From assembly GCA_030616425.1 (NCBI GenBank), contig JAUWXJ010000004.1:1-28624 (forward strand): a stretch of 28,624 nt of DNA, in the 5' to 3' direction. Positions 21,271 through 28,624 of this stretch are shown here, piece by piece. The DNA comes from Desulfobacterales bacterium (lineage in GTDB: Bacteria; Desulfobacterota; Desulfobacteria; Desulfobacterales; C00003060). Numbering within the stretch: the first letter of the stretch is position 1; every line of letters starts with the position of its first letter. The notes under the pieces are model-generated. The model was given only the letters and a program-made list of their open reading frames with translations, had not been told where the DNA came from and searched no databases. The position numbers and the translations under genes are program-made.

Positions 21271-22485
21271 ATGTACATAGAGGAGAATCCAAACGATATA
21301 CAGGCTGCCGACTTGGTTGTGGGAATCCCATCATACAATGAAGCAAAGATGATTTCCTATCCCACGCAGATGGCAAGCGAAGGCCTCATCAAGTATTTTG
21401 GGGACAAAAGTAGCGTTATTATTAACTGTGACAATAACTCCCCGGACGGTACCCGCGAAGCATTCATGAATACTCCCACCGAAGTCCCTAAGATTTACCT
21501 ATCAACCGCACCAGGGGTGAAAGGTAAAGGAAACAATATCAGGAACCTTTTCAAGAAAAGTTGCGATCTTGGAGCAGAGGCCAATATTATCTTGGATGCT
21601 GATCTCAAGAGCATCACACCGCGCTGGATAAAGAATCTGGGAGAACCACTTTTTGAGGACTTTGGGTTTGTGGCACCACTCTATGTTAGGCATAAGTATG
21701 ATGGGACCATTACCAACAATATTGCCTATCCAATGATACGGTCCATCTACGGTCGCAGGGTCCGTCAACCCATTGGTGGAGACTTTGGCTTTTCTGGCGA
21801 ACTGGCAGAGATCTACTTGAGGCAGGAGGATTGGCTCCCCGCTGTAGCGGAATTTGGTGTTGATATTTGGATGACCACCACGGCCATGTGTCATGGCATA
21901 CCAATCTGCCAATCTTACATGGGAAGGCCCAAGATACACAAACCAAAAGACCCTGGAGAATCTTTGGGTCCCATGTTTTCGCAAGTAGTGGGGACCATCT
22001 TTGATATTATGACAAGAAAGGTTGCTTTCTGGAAAGAGGTCCGGTGGAGCAAGCCAACGGCGATTTTTGGTTTTGGGCTTGGAGAGATGGAAATGCCGCC
22101 GCCGGTCGATGTGGATACGGAAAGGCTTTATGACAAGTTTCAGGCAGGCTTTGATAGCTATGATCCCCTCTGGAAGGGGATCCTTTCCAAGAAGGTTTAC
22201 AAGAAACTTTCCGAGGTAAAGACGCTCCGATTTGCGGATTTTGAGTTTCCGGCCAACTTATGGGCCGAGGTTTTGATTGAGTTTGCAGTCGCGCACAAGA
22301 AAAGTGCATATGAGAGAGAAAAGATCATGGAATGCTTGATCGCGCTCTATTACGGCCGTACGTGTTCCTTTGTGATTGAAGTTGAGCCAATGAGCATTCA
22401 GCAGGCCGAGGAAGTAATAGAAGATCAGTGCATTGTTTTTGAACGGAGCAAGCCTTATCTGCTTGGAAAATGGTTTGACACGTAG
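21271..22485 (+). CDS. GT81-like glycosyltransferase, probable glucosyl-3-phosphoglycerate synthase type
   Basis: 404 residues from ATG 21271, with AGAGGGG as SD. The GT-A fold is visible from VVGIPSYNEA (17-25), VIINCDNNSPDGT (49-61), VKGKGNNIRNLF (83-94) and the metal-binding DADL (109-112). The following APLYVRHKYDGTITNN, QPIGGDFGFSGEL (156-168) and GVDIWMTT segments resemble the GT81/GpgS group, which transfers glucose or mannose from a nucleotide sugar to 3-phosphoglycerate. The divergent MpgP-like phosphatase supplies the second step, together yielding glucosyl- or mannosylglycerate. The acceptor and sugar are inferred, not shown. It shares little with the classical GT55 MpgS, so the product could also be another glycoside. 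Confidence 0.65.
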   Translation: MYIEENPNDIQAADLVVGIPSYNEAKMISYPTQMASEGLIKYFGDKSSVIINCDNNSPDGTREAFMNTPTEVPKIYLSTAPGVKGKGNNIRNLFKKSCDLGAEANIILDADLKSITPRWIKNLGEPLFEDFGFVAPLYVRHKYDGTITNNIAYPMIRSIYGRRVRQPIGGDFGFSGELAEIYLRQEDWLPAVAEFGVDIWMTTTAMCHGIPICQSYMGRPKIHKPKDPGESLGPMFSQVVGTIFDIMTRKVAFWKEVRWSKPTAIFGFGLGEMEMPPPVDVDTERLYDKFQAGFDSYDPLWKGILSKKVYKKLSEVKTLRFADFEFPANLWAEVLIEFAVAHKKSAYEREKIMECLIALYYGRTCSFVIEVEPMSIQQAEEVIEDQCIVFERSKPYLLGKWFDT

Positions 22486-22547
22486 TGAATGTTTCTAAAG
22501 CCGTCAGGCGCAACCTTCGCGCTTATAGACGGCAAATGGGGGCACTC

Positions 22548-22928
22548 ATGAAGAAAATTCTTATCGTTGACGACGAAGAGGTCATCCGTATGCTCTACGG
22601 TGAGGAACTAGAGGATGAAGGGTATAAAGTGATAACCACAGAGACTGGTCTAGGCTTGGTCGGATTGGTTGAGCGGGAAAAACCAGACCTGATTATCTTG
22701 GATATTAAGATGGCCGAGCACAACGGATTAGACTTACTACAGGATATCCGGAAGGAATTCTATAACATCCCTGTCATTCTCTGTTCAGCTTATTCTTCCT
22801 ACAAGGTCGACCTCAAGTCGATCGCAGCCGACTACTATGTAGTAAAAAGTGCAGACCTGAGCGAGCTGAAGCGAAGAATCAAAATGGCATTAGAGGGACA
22901 CATACCTTCCCAATCTACCCAGGAGTGA
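22548..22928 (+). CDS. Single-domain response regulator (receiver only)
   Basis: 126 residues from ATG 22548; a GTG at 22485 would add 21 basic residues overlapping the preceding stop. A stand-alone CheY/Spo0F-like receiver: acidic pocket DDEE at residues 8-11, phospho-acceptor Asp in PDLIILDIKM around residue 54, conserved Ser/Thr position in CSAYSSY, and Lys in VVKSADLSELKRRI. No output domain is present, so it would act by protein contact or phosphorelay. No histidine kinase is in the window. Overlaps of ends with the next gene suggest cotranscription with uppP. Confidence 0.88.
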   Translation: MKKILIVDDEEVIRMLYGEELEDEGYKVITTETGLGLVGLVEREKPDLIILDIKMAEHNGLDLLQDIRKEFYNIPVILCSAYSSYKVDLKSIAADYYVVKSADLSELKRRIKMALEGHIPSQSTQE

Positions 22929-22936
22929 GAGAGGGC

Positions 22937-23761
22937 ATGGAGATTCACTATGCTGCTCTGCTGGGTGTCATCCAGGGTCTGACTGAGTTCTTGCCCGTCA
23001 GCAGTTCCGGCCATTTGGTTCTCTTTCAAAACCTGTTTGGTTTGAGAGAATCAGAAATCTTTTTTGATGTCTCGATTCATGTTGGTACCTTGGTAGCTAT
23101 ATGCGTATTCTTCTTCAAGGACCTCAGGGAGATTGCGACCACACTTTTTTCGGCTTCTACTTGGTCTGTGAGTGAGAACGGTCTTTGGGAGAGCCTTTGC
23201 CAAAAGCCAGAGATGAGGCTCCTTGGCCTTATCTTTGTGGGGACAATGCCAACTGTTTTTATGGGCCTCTTAGTTCGGCCTGTGGCCGAGAAAGTCTTTT
23301 CATCGGTCCAAATTGTAGGGATTATGCTTTTTATCACGGGACTGTTGTTGTGGCTGACCCGGCGGCTTAAAAGAGAGGGGCACGATGTGTCCCAGTTCAC
23401 TATTTGGGATGCCCTGTGCATAGGTACAATCCAGGGGGTGGCTATTTTGCCGGGGCTCTCTCGTTCTGGGGCCACCATTGCTGTAGGTCTGTTCAGGGGC
23501 CTCGATCGAGAGACTGCTGCCAGGTATTCCTTTCTTTTATCCATTCCGGCCATCTTGGGAGCCATGGCCTTGGAATTGGGCGGGGCCATGGCTACAGAGT
23601 TTCCACCAGCGAGGGCGGTACTGCTGGGGACCGTCATAGCTGCAGTTGTGGGGTATGCTGCCTTGAGAGTCCTGATACACATAGTGAAAAAAGGAGACCT
23701 TTATGCCTTTGCTCCCTATTGCTGGCTCTTGGGAGTGGTGGCCATTGTCAGTTCATTTTGA
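22937..23761 (+). CDS. uppP: Undecaprenyl-diphosphate phosphatase UppP (BacA)
   Basis: 274 residues from ATG 22937 (a GTG at 22925 would overlap the preceding gene and add four residues). This integral membrane enzyme recycles undecaprenyl pyrophosphate to the monophosphate carrier for peptidoglycan and O-antigen synthesis and gives bacitracin resistance. The two active-site motifs are clear: GVIQGLTEFLPVSSSGHL at residues 10-27 and ILPGLSRSGATIAVGLFRGLDRETAARYSFLLSIPAI in the second half. About eight hydrophobic segments are visible. Confidence 0.96.
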   Translation: MEIHYAALLGVIQGLTEFLPVSSSGHLVLFQNLFGLRESEIFFDVSIHVGTLVAICVFFFKDLREIATTLFSASTWSVSENGLWESLCQKPEMRLLGLIFVGTMPTVFMGLLVRPVAEKVFSSVQIVGIMLFITGLLLWLTRRLKREGHDVSQFTIWDALCIGTIQGVAILPGLSRSGATIAVGLFRGLDRETAARYSFLLSIPAILGAMALELGGAMATEFPPARAVLLGTVIAAVVGYAALRVLIHIVKKGDLYAFAPYCWLLGVVAIVSSF

Positions 23762-23769
23762 TGCTCGCC

Positions 23770-23843
23770 GGAAATCGTGAATCGGAAGTCGCCAATTGGG
23801 ATAGAATTCACGAATAACCAATAACCCTTTGCGAATAACAAAG
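23770..23843. repeat. AT-rich intergenic repeat before the phosphomannomutase gene
   Basis: The 93 bp gap contains AAATCGTGAATCGGAAGTCG and ACGAATAACCAATAACC (23810-23826), the latter identical over 17 bases to 12963-12979 upstream of rpsM. A further GCGAATAACAAAG unit follows. This shows the repeat family is not restricted to the ribosomal operon. It extends to about ten bases before the start codon. Confidence 0.7.
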
Positions 23844-23854
23844 CTGGAGACATT

Positions 23855-25207
23855 GTGAATCCTGAAATCTTTAGAGAATACGACATTAGGGGTGTCGTGG
23901 ACAGGGACTTAACCGATCAGGACGTGGTTTTGATTGGTAAGGCGTTCGGCAGCTACCTGCGGAGCGAAAACCGCTCCAAGGTGTCTGTAGGTAGGGACTG
24001 CCGTTTGAGTTCTGAGAACTATCAACGCCTGTTGGTCGAGGGGCTACTTGCCACAGGCTGCGATGTAGTGGATATTGGCGTCTGTCCTACGCCTGTTTTT
24101 TACTTTTCGCTAAGACATTTAAAAAAGGATGGCGGCATCATGGTCACGGCGAGCCATAACCCTCCTGAGTATAACGGCTTCAAGCTGTGCAGTGGTTATG
24201 ACTCTCTTTTCGGCAGTCAGATTCAGAAGGTGCAACAGATCATTGAGGAGAAGGGCTTTGTTGAGGGGGCTGGCAGGGTGGAAACTGCTGATGTCGTAAC
24301 CCCATACAAGAAATTTCTGGAGGGAAACGTCAAGATAGCCAGGGCCCTCAGGGTGGGAATCGATGCAGGGAACGGGACCGCTGGTGTGGTAGCGGCACCG
24401 ATTATGCGGAACCTGGGATGTGAGGTCTTTGAGCTTTATTGTGAGATGGATGGAAATTTCCCTAATCATGAACCAGACCCTACGGTGGTAAAGAATATGC
24501 AGGATTTGATCGGATTGGTCCGGGAAAAGGGACTAGATGTTGGGATCGGCTATGATGGCGACGGAGATAGAATCGGCGTCATTGACGAGAAAGGGGATAT
24601 CATATGGGGCGACCAATTGATGATCATATACGCAAGGGATATACTTTCCCGCAAACCGGGTGCCACTTTCATTTCAGAGGTCAAGTGTTCCCAGACCCTG
24701 TATAATGACATAGAAAAACACGGTGGACGCGCGATTATGTGGAAGACAGGGCACTCCCTGATCAAACAGAAGATGAAAGAGGTCAAGGCCGAACTGTCAG
24801 GAGAGATGAGTGGACATATGTTTTTTGCTGACCGATACTTTGGCTACGATGATGCCATTTACGCCTCTTGTCGCTTATTGGAGATTTTAGCAGAAACCAG
24901 AAAGAATATCACACAACTTTTGAGTGATGTCCCAAGGACCCATAACACCCCTGAGATCCGGGTGCCCTGCCCGGATGACAGGAAATTTCAGGTGGTAAGA
25001 AATGTTACCGAGTACTTCCGCCAGCGCTACGACATCATTGATATAGATGGGGTACGCATTCTCTTTGAAGATGGGTGGGGTCTGGTAAGGGCCTCCAATA
25101 CTCAGCCGGTGCTAGTGCTGCGATTTGAGGCCCTCTCACAGACACGGCTTTCTGAAATCCAATCCATAGTGGAGTCAGTGTTGACTGAGATCCAGGAGAG
25201 GTATTAG
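23855..25207 (+). CDS. Phosphomannomutase/phosphoglucomutase (alpha-D-phosphohexomutase)
   Basis: 450 residues from GTG 23855, with TGGAG ahead. Interconverts hexose 6- and 1-phosphates. All four domain signatures are present: EYDIRG at the N-terminus, phosphoserine loop TASHNP with S100, metal loop DGDGDR with D234, D236 and D238, sugar-recognition loop GEMSGH (316-321), and phosphate-binding ASNTQPVLVLRFEA near the end. GEMSGH fits the bifunctional PMM/PGM subfamily (AlgC/ManB-like). Its hexose-1-phosphate could feed GDP-mannose or UDP-glucose for envelope polymers and for the glycosyltransferase at 21271. Glucosamine mutase activity (GlmM) is unlikely given the motif forms. Confidence 0.93.
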   Translation: MNPEIFREYDIRGVVDRDLTDQDVVLIGKAFGSYLRSENRSKVSVGRDCRLSSENYQRLLVEGLLATGCDVVDIGVCPTPVFYFSLRHLKKDGGIMVTASHNPPEYNGFKLCSGYDSLFGSQIQKVQQIIEEKGFVEGAGRVETADVVTPYKKFLEGNVKIARALRVGIDAGNGTAGVVAAPIMRNLGCEVFELYCEMDGNFPNHEPDPTVVKNMQDLIGLVREKGLDVGIGYDGDGDRIGVIDEKGDIIWGDQLMIIYARDILSRKPGATFISEVKCSQTLYNDIEKHGGRAIMWKTGHSLIKQKMKEVKAELSGEMSGHMFFADRYFGYDDAIYASCRLLEILAETRKNITQLLSDVPRTHNTPEIRVPCPDDRKFQVVRNVTEYFRQRYDIIDIDGVRILFEDGWGLVRASNTQPVLVLRFEALSQTRLSEIQSIVESVLTEIQERY

Positions 25208-25230
25208 AGTCGTTCCTGGATATATTTCTC

Positions 25231-25259
25231 TTGACTTTTCGAAATGTTATTTTTTAATA
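25231..25259 (+). promoter_or_regulatory. Candidate promoter for the HU-like gene
   Basis: TTGACT (25231-25236), 17 bases, then TTAATA (25254-25259), in the gap after the phosphomannomutase gene and ~48 bases before the HU-like start. The -35 is good, the -10 weak, in an AT-rich setting. An upstream 21-residue frame extension of the HU gene would overlap it and is therefore disfavoured. Confidence 0.35.
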
Positions 25260-25306
25260 AGGAACTTGGGGCTCAAGAACAAAGGCAAGGCTTCTCAGGG
25301 GGGCTC

Positions 25307-25582
25307 ATGAACAAGACCGGTCTTATCGATTCTTTACACAAGGAAGCAGGTATTAGCAAAGCCAAGGCTGAGCAGGTAATCGATGTCTTTTTCAATTCCA
25401 TTTTAGACGCCCTCGCCAGGGGTGACAGGGCGGAAATACGGGGCTTTTGCAGTATCTTTGTGAAGGATTACAAAGGCTATGTTGGGAGGAACCCAAAGAC
25501 TGGCGCGCTGGTCCAGATACCGGCCAAAAAGCTTCCTTTCTTCAAGTGTGGAAAAGAATTGAAAGAACGGGTCGATTACTGA
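25307..25582 (+). CDS. HU/IHF family DNA-binding protein
   Basis: 91 residues from ATG 25307, with AGGGGGG just ahead; the frame is open 21 residues further but those residues do not resemble the family. N-terminal dimerisation helices MNKTGLIDSLHKEAGISKAKAEQVID, FFNSILDALARGDRAEIRGF, then the DNA-binding arm YVGRNPKTGALVQIPAKKLPFFKCGKELKERV. The GRNPKTG arm is intact with Pro 63. HU and IHF bend DNA and shape the nucleoid; the sequence does not settle which one, since RxGRNPxTG occurs in both. The gene is apparently monocistronic. Confidence 0.92.
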   Translation: MNKTGLIDSLHKEAGISKAKAEQVIDVFFNSILDALARGDRAEIRGFCSIFVKDYKGYVGRNPKTGALVQIPAKKLPFFKCGKELKERVDY

Positions 25583-25735
25583 AGATCTCTAGGGATCATA
25601 AACAACATTATTTTTAGGCTGAGTAAGAAAGGTAAGATCAAGAGGACCAGCCGCGGCGCCTATAAGGCTGTCGTATAATATCTATCCCCCTATATTCCAT
25701 CCCATAAAAGATAGCCCTCCGAGATAACACTGTCC

Positions 25736-26344
25736 TTACGGACGGAATGATGAGTGTTCAGTCCCTTCAAGCAGGCGTCTGATGTTCTCTGTATGGCGGA
25801 TAAATATGAATACTGCCATGATAAGAGCGCAGCCTGTTATGGGGACCGAGTGCGTCGCAAGCCATATCGCCCCCGGGAGAATAGCTGCCGCAGAAAGAGA
25901 ACCCGCTGAGGAGTATCCCCAATGGCATAGTACTAAGATATAGACGAGTACACAAACCAGGAACACAAGCGGTGAGATGACAAGGAAGCAACCAGCAGCA
26001 GTGGCCACCCCCTTTCCTCCCTTGAAGCCCAGGAATACGGGAAAGAGATGACCGGTAAAAGCCGAGAGAGCTACCAGGCACACCAAGATTTCCCCTCTCC
26101 AATCCGAAACCCCTAACCAGGAGAACCCTACCAGCACGGGAATGGCACCCTTCAAGAGGTCTCCTCCAAGGGTCATGAGCCCTATCCTCTTTCCCGCCAC
26201 GCGAAAGACATTGTAGGCTCCTATGTTTTTGCTGCCGGCGTATCTGACATCCACATCGCTAAAGATAGGTGTCAGGATAACACCCCAGGGTATAGAACCC
26301 AGCAGATAGGCAAATGGCAGCAAGAGCAAGGTCTTACGGATCAT
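25736..26344 (-). CDS. plsY: Acyl-phosphate:glycerol-3-phosphate acyltransferase PlsY
   Basis: 202 residues from ATG 26344; an earlier start would overlap bamD by more than 50 bases. PlsY acylates glycerol 3-phosphate from acyl-phosphate, the first step of phospholipid synthesis with PlsX. The three cytoplasmic motifs are GSIPWG (16-21), GSKNIGAYNVFR (37-48; the usual form is GSGNIGATN) and GHLFPVFLGFKGGKGVAT (98-115). About six hydrophobic segments are present. An SD, GGAAGG, lies inside the last codons of bamD. Last gene of the trxA-trxB-bamD-plsY operon. The 153 bp beyond its end, up to the HU gene, show no clear terminator. Confidence 0.96.
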   Translation of the reverse strand: MIRKTLLLLPFAYLLGSIPWGVILTPIFSDVDVRYAGSKNIGAYNVFRVAGKRIGLMTLGGDLLKGAIPVLVGFSWLGVSDWRGEILVCLVALSAFTGHLFPVFLGFKGGKGVATAAGCFLVISPLVFLVCVLVYILVLCHWGYSSAGSLSAAAILPGAIWLATHSVPITGCALIMAVFIFIRHTENIRRLLEGTEHSSFRP

Positions 26345-26354
26345 AGTGGGATAG

Positions 26355-27059
26355 CTAATCCTTCCAGCGGGCAGTGTTGTTGATCGCGGCTTGACACAGG
26401 GGGATGTAATCAAGGGCCTTATGATGGACCCCTAGGTCCGGGTAAGACCTGAGCACAGTTTTGAAGCGTTCTAGAGCTGCCTTGTAACGCTTGCTCTTAT
26501 AATAGAACAGACCCACATAGAACTCGTGTTCAGCCAAGTTTCTGTTACAGTCCTTCATGTGTTCCCCGGCCTTTCTGGCATAAGGACTGGTGGGATAGCT
26601 GCGGATTAACCTTTCAAAGGTTTGAAGCGCATCCCGGGCCATGGTTTGATCTCTATCAATTGTCTGGAGCCGATCAAAATAGCATCGCCCTATCTGATAA
26701 ACCACGTACGGGACAGCCTCATTCTTGGGATGGAGGTTTTCGAATTCCTCATAGGCAAAAACAGCTTCCTCGTACTCATTACGGTGGTAGTGAGCATCCC
26801 CTATCTTGAGCTCGGCCAACATGGCATACCGGCTGAATGGATACCAGTCCTTCAGTTTTTCAAAAGATTCGATAGCCTTTCTGTAGTCATTGTCCTGGAA
26901 GGCCTCCATCCCTTTTTCGGCAAGCTCCCGGGCTGTCTTTTCCTTCTTGGCCTGAAACCAGGCACAACCCGACAGCTGTGCCCCAAGCAACAAGATTATG
27001 GCAAAGTAAAGGCCTTTTCTCAAATTCATAAAAATATTTTTATGACTCGACACAGTCAT
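26355..27059 (-). CDS. bamD: Outer-membrane assembly lipoprotein BamD
   Basis: 234 residues from ATG 27059; ATG 27029 gives a classical lipoprotein signal starting MNLRKGLYFAII and is equally plausible, as neither start has a strong SD. The lipobox is LSGC, with the lipidated Cys at residue 32 (or 22 from the later start). The mature part is five TPR-like helical repeats: ARELAEKGMEAFQDNDYRKAIESFEKL, YAMLAELKIGDAHYHRNEYEEAVFAYEEFENLHP, VVYQIGRCYFDR, RDALQTFERLIRSYPTSPYARKAGEHM and EFYVGLFYYKSKRYKAALERFKTVLRSYPD. BamD recruits unfolded beta-barrel proteins to BamA. It starts 15 bases after trxB and overlaps plsY's translation signal. Confidence 0.9.
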   Translation of the reverse strand: MTVSSHKNIFMNLRKGLYFAIILLLGAQLSGCAWFQAKKEKTARELAEKGMEAFQDNDYRKAIESFEKLKDWYPFSRYAMLAELKIGDAHYHRNEYEEAVFAYEEFENLHPKNEAVPYVVYQIGRCYFDRLQTIDRDQTMARDALQTFERLIRSYPTSPYARKAGEHMKDCNRNLAEHEFYVGLFYYKSKRYKAALERFKTVLRSYPDLGVHHKALDYIPLCQAAINNTARWKD

Positions 27060-27074
27060 TTACCCATAGGCCTG

Positions 27075-27986
27075 TTAGTCGCCGGCAAGCTTCTTTGCGT
27101 ATTCTGCTGCCTCGATCCCTGCCACACACCCTTCGCCCACAGCCTTGGCTATTTGCCACGGCTGGCCGGTAATGTCCCCAGCTGCGTATAGACCAGGAAT
27201 GTTGGTTTCTTGTTTCTTGTTGATTTCGATAAAGCTTACAGTCTCTGTGTCAAAGAGGACACCAAGGTTGGCTGCCAGCTCCAGAGCACTCTTTGCTCCT
27301 CGCTCAACGAAGATTCCATTCACTTTCAGGGCCTCACCGTTTTTCAGCAACACCCCTTCCACCTCATTGGTTCCAATGACTTCCTTGACCCAGGTATCTT
27401 TTATGATCTTAACGTTGCTGTTTTTCAGTTTCTCGTAAAGGGTATCAGTGATCGTGAGTTCCCGGCAGATTAGGTACACGGTCTTCGCGTATGACAACAG
27501 GGTAACAGCGCCTATTGCGGCAGCACTTTCGTTGCCTACCACTGCCACGTCCAGACCCCTGTAAAAATTCGCATCGCAATCCACGCAATAGCTCACACCA
27601 CGACCCACAAGCTCCTTTTCTCCTTTGACGCGGAGCTTTTTCCGGGTAACTCCCAGACAGAGGATAAGGGTCCTGGAGGTAAAGGTGTTACCACTCTCTG
27701 TAACAAGACTAAAAAGATTGTTTTCGTTTTTTGTTTCGATGACATCTTCTTCCACGAACGCTGCATCAAAACTTTCAGCCTGTTTCCTGCCGGCTTGGAG
27801 CAAATCCTTTCCCGAGATGGGCCTTTCATAGCAGCAAAAATTGGCTATGTGGGCCTTGTAAAGACCGCTTTTGCGTGCCCTTCCAAACACGATAACCTCT
27901 GCCTTCTTGCTGGCAGCATGGATAGCCGCCTGAAGTCCAGCAGGTCCGCAACCGATTATGGCAACATCGTATAAATCTTGATGCAT
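27075..27986 (-). CDS. trxB: Thioredoxin reductase-like flavoprotein with atypical NAD(P)H domain
   Basis: 303 residues, starting at ATG immediately after the trxA stop. FAD-binding VAIIGCGPAGLQAAIHA at residues 8-24, redox pair C134/C137 (CVDCD), and C-terminal FAD motif YAAGDITGQPWQIAKAVGEGCVAGIEAA. It would pass electrons to the adjacent thioredoxin. In the second nucleotide domain, the usual GGGDSAxEEA is replaced by VVGNESAAAIGA and the HRRD motif that binds the NADPH phosphate by CRELT, so NADPH use is doubtful. C51/C52 are an extra cysteine pair. Other low-Mr flavin disulfide reductases, including ferredoxin-linked ones, have lost the same motifs. Confidence 0.88.
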   Translation of the reverse strand: MHQDLYDVAIIGCGPAGLQAAIHAASKKAEVIVFGRARKSGLYKAHIANFCCYERPISGKDLLQAGRKQAESFDAAFVEEDVIETKNENNLFSLVTESGNTFTSRTLILCLGVTRKKLRVKGEKELVGRGVSYCVDCDANFYRGLDVAVVGNESAAAIGAVTLLSYAKTVYLICRELTITDTLYEKLKNSNVKIIKDTWVKEVIGTNEVEGVLLKNGEALKVNGIFVERGAKSALELAANLGVLFDTETVSFIEINKKQETNIPGLYAAGDITGQPWQIAKAVGEGCVAGIEAAEYAKKLAGD

Positions 27987-28313
27987 TTAAAGTACTTTTT
28001 TCACAAGTTCTTCAAGGTGGGATTTTGGCACAGCACCAACGACTTGGTCAACGACCTTACCGTCTTGGAACAGGATGAGGGTAGGAATGGCCCGGATGCT
28101 ATACTGCGTTGGGGTATTGGGGCTGTTGTCCACATTACATCTGGCAAAGACGATGCTATTGCCGTATGTCTCTTCCAATTCCTTGATAGCTGGACCGATA
28201 GCCTTGCAAGGGCCGCACCAGGGAGCCCAGAAATCCACCAGTGCGGGTTTGTCAGCTTTTAATATCTCTGATTCAAAGTTGTTATCGTCAACATCCAAAA
28301 CACCCTGTCCCAT
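27987..28313 (-). CDS. trxA: Thioredoxin
   Basis: 108 residues from the ATG at 28313, which has AAGGAG seven bases ahead; the ATG at 28319 is only one base from that SD and is disfavoured. The active site is WCGPC with C33/C36 (FWAPWCGPCKAIGP). The cis-proline loop is IRAIPTLILFQDGK, and a VDNSPNTPTQYSI segment precedes it. A cytosolic dithiol electron donor for reductases and regulated enzymes. First gene of the operon; its upstream region is 311 bp, with an inverted-repeat element beginning at 28418. Confidence 0.96.
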   Translation of the reverse strand: MGQGVLDVDDNNFESEILKADKPALVDFWAPWCGPCKAIGPAIKELEETYGNSIVFARCNVDNSPNTPTQYSIRAIPTLILFQDGKVVDQVVGAVPKSHLEELVKKVL

Positions 28314-28417
28314 AGCCATACTCCTTTTCTAATATTTTCGAGGCCAGCCAACGGGTTTCTGTGGAGTTACTAAGGGGAGCATAATATTGTTTGCAATAAA
28401 TAATGCTTTCACCCCCA

Positions 28418-28624
28418 AGGGGGATCTCTTTTTGAGTCAGCTCAAACCTCATCCTGCTCGTTGGCGGCAGAATGCATTGAACCCCATGAACCAGGCACAC
28501 GTCAATGTGGGATACAAGCTCAGTAGCCATTTGTAAATGGGTCAAGACCTTATGCCGAATATGGTGCCGTTGAGGGACTTGTCAGGCAATATTCAGTGAG
28601 CTGACCTCAAAAAGAGATCCCCCT
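28418..28624. mobile_element. Non-coding element bounded by 27/28 bp inverted repeats, at the window edge
   Basis: 28418-28444 begins AGGGGGATCTCTTTTTGAG and ends TCAGCTCA. The last 28 bases of the window (28597-28624) are its reverse complement with one extra base. The 152 bp between have no convincing coding frame or transposase motif. The left repeat is preceded by CACCCCCA, extending the G/C palindrome. This looks like a miniature inverted-repeat element or deletion derivative of an insertion sequence inserted upstream of trxA. The right repeat may continue past the window, so element length and target duplication cannot be judged. Confidence 0.7.

Noticed and set aside
28288..28545. Minus-strand 85-residue frame upstream of and overlapping trxA
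   Set aside because: It spans the left inverted repeat and the trxA SD, has no domain signature, and looks like a chance frame.

Overview
This window is most likely from a Desulfobacterota (deltaproteobacterial) genome, possibly a sulfate-reducer-like lineage. That placement rests on gene style and order, not on a database search. The clues are a NIL-domain ferredoxin fused operonically to mnmA, an L24 with a C-terminal zinc knuckle, a secY-map junction without adk, and AT-rich palindromic repeats in most of the larger gaps. Base composition looks close to balanced throughout.

Positions 1-16,221 hold one continuous plus-strand ribosomal superoperon. It opens with the 3' end of tuf, then S10-L3-L4-L23-L2-S19-L22-S3-L16-L29-S17 (S10 block) and L14-L24-L5-S14-S8-L6-L18-S5-L30-L15-secY (spc block). 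It continues with map-infA-rpmJ-S13-S11-S4-rpoA-L17 (alpha block) and ends at a strong intrinsic terminator at 16187-16221. Gene order is canonical, but the gaps are not. At least seven intergenic spaces (before S10, L4, L2, S19, L5, S8, L30, S13) are filled with imperfect palindromes and short AT-rich tandem motifs, and one holds a ~185 bp MITE-like element. infA has no ATG, GTG or TTG start: the full-length 72-residue IF-1 frame begins at ACG directly after the map stop codon. Five ribosomal protein genes start with TTG.

Positions 16,391-20,083 are minus-strand. A tight operon of NIL-domain/2[4Fe-4S] ferredoxin, mnmA (tRNA U34 2-thiolation) and mtaB (tRNA t6A37 methylthiolation) forms a tRNA sulfur-modification module. 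Upstream of it lies a CDP-alcohol phosphatidyltransferase gene, separated by two near-identical palindromes.

Positions 20,269-25,582 contain a divergent pair: a mannosyl-3-phosphoglycerate-phosphatase-like HAD enzyme (minus) and a GT81-like glycosyltransferase (plus). Together they suggest synthesis of glucosyl- or mannosylglycerate, a compatible solute. Downstream on the plus strand are a receiver-only response regulator, uppP (undecaprenyl-diphosphate phosphatase), a phosphomannomutase/phosphoglucomutase that could supply the hexose-1-phosphate, and an HU/IHF-type DNA-binding protein.

Positions 25,736-28,313 are a minus-strand operon trxA-trxB-bamD-plsY: thioredoxin, an atypical thioredoxin-reductase-like flavoprotein lacking the usual NADPH-binding motifs, an outer-membrane assembly lipoprotein and the acyl-phosphate glycerol-3-phosphate acyltransferase. 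The window ends in a ~207 bp element bounded by 27/28 bp inverted repeats. I found no RNA genes, CRISPR arrays or intact transposase genes.
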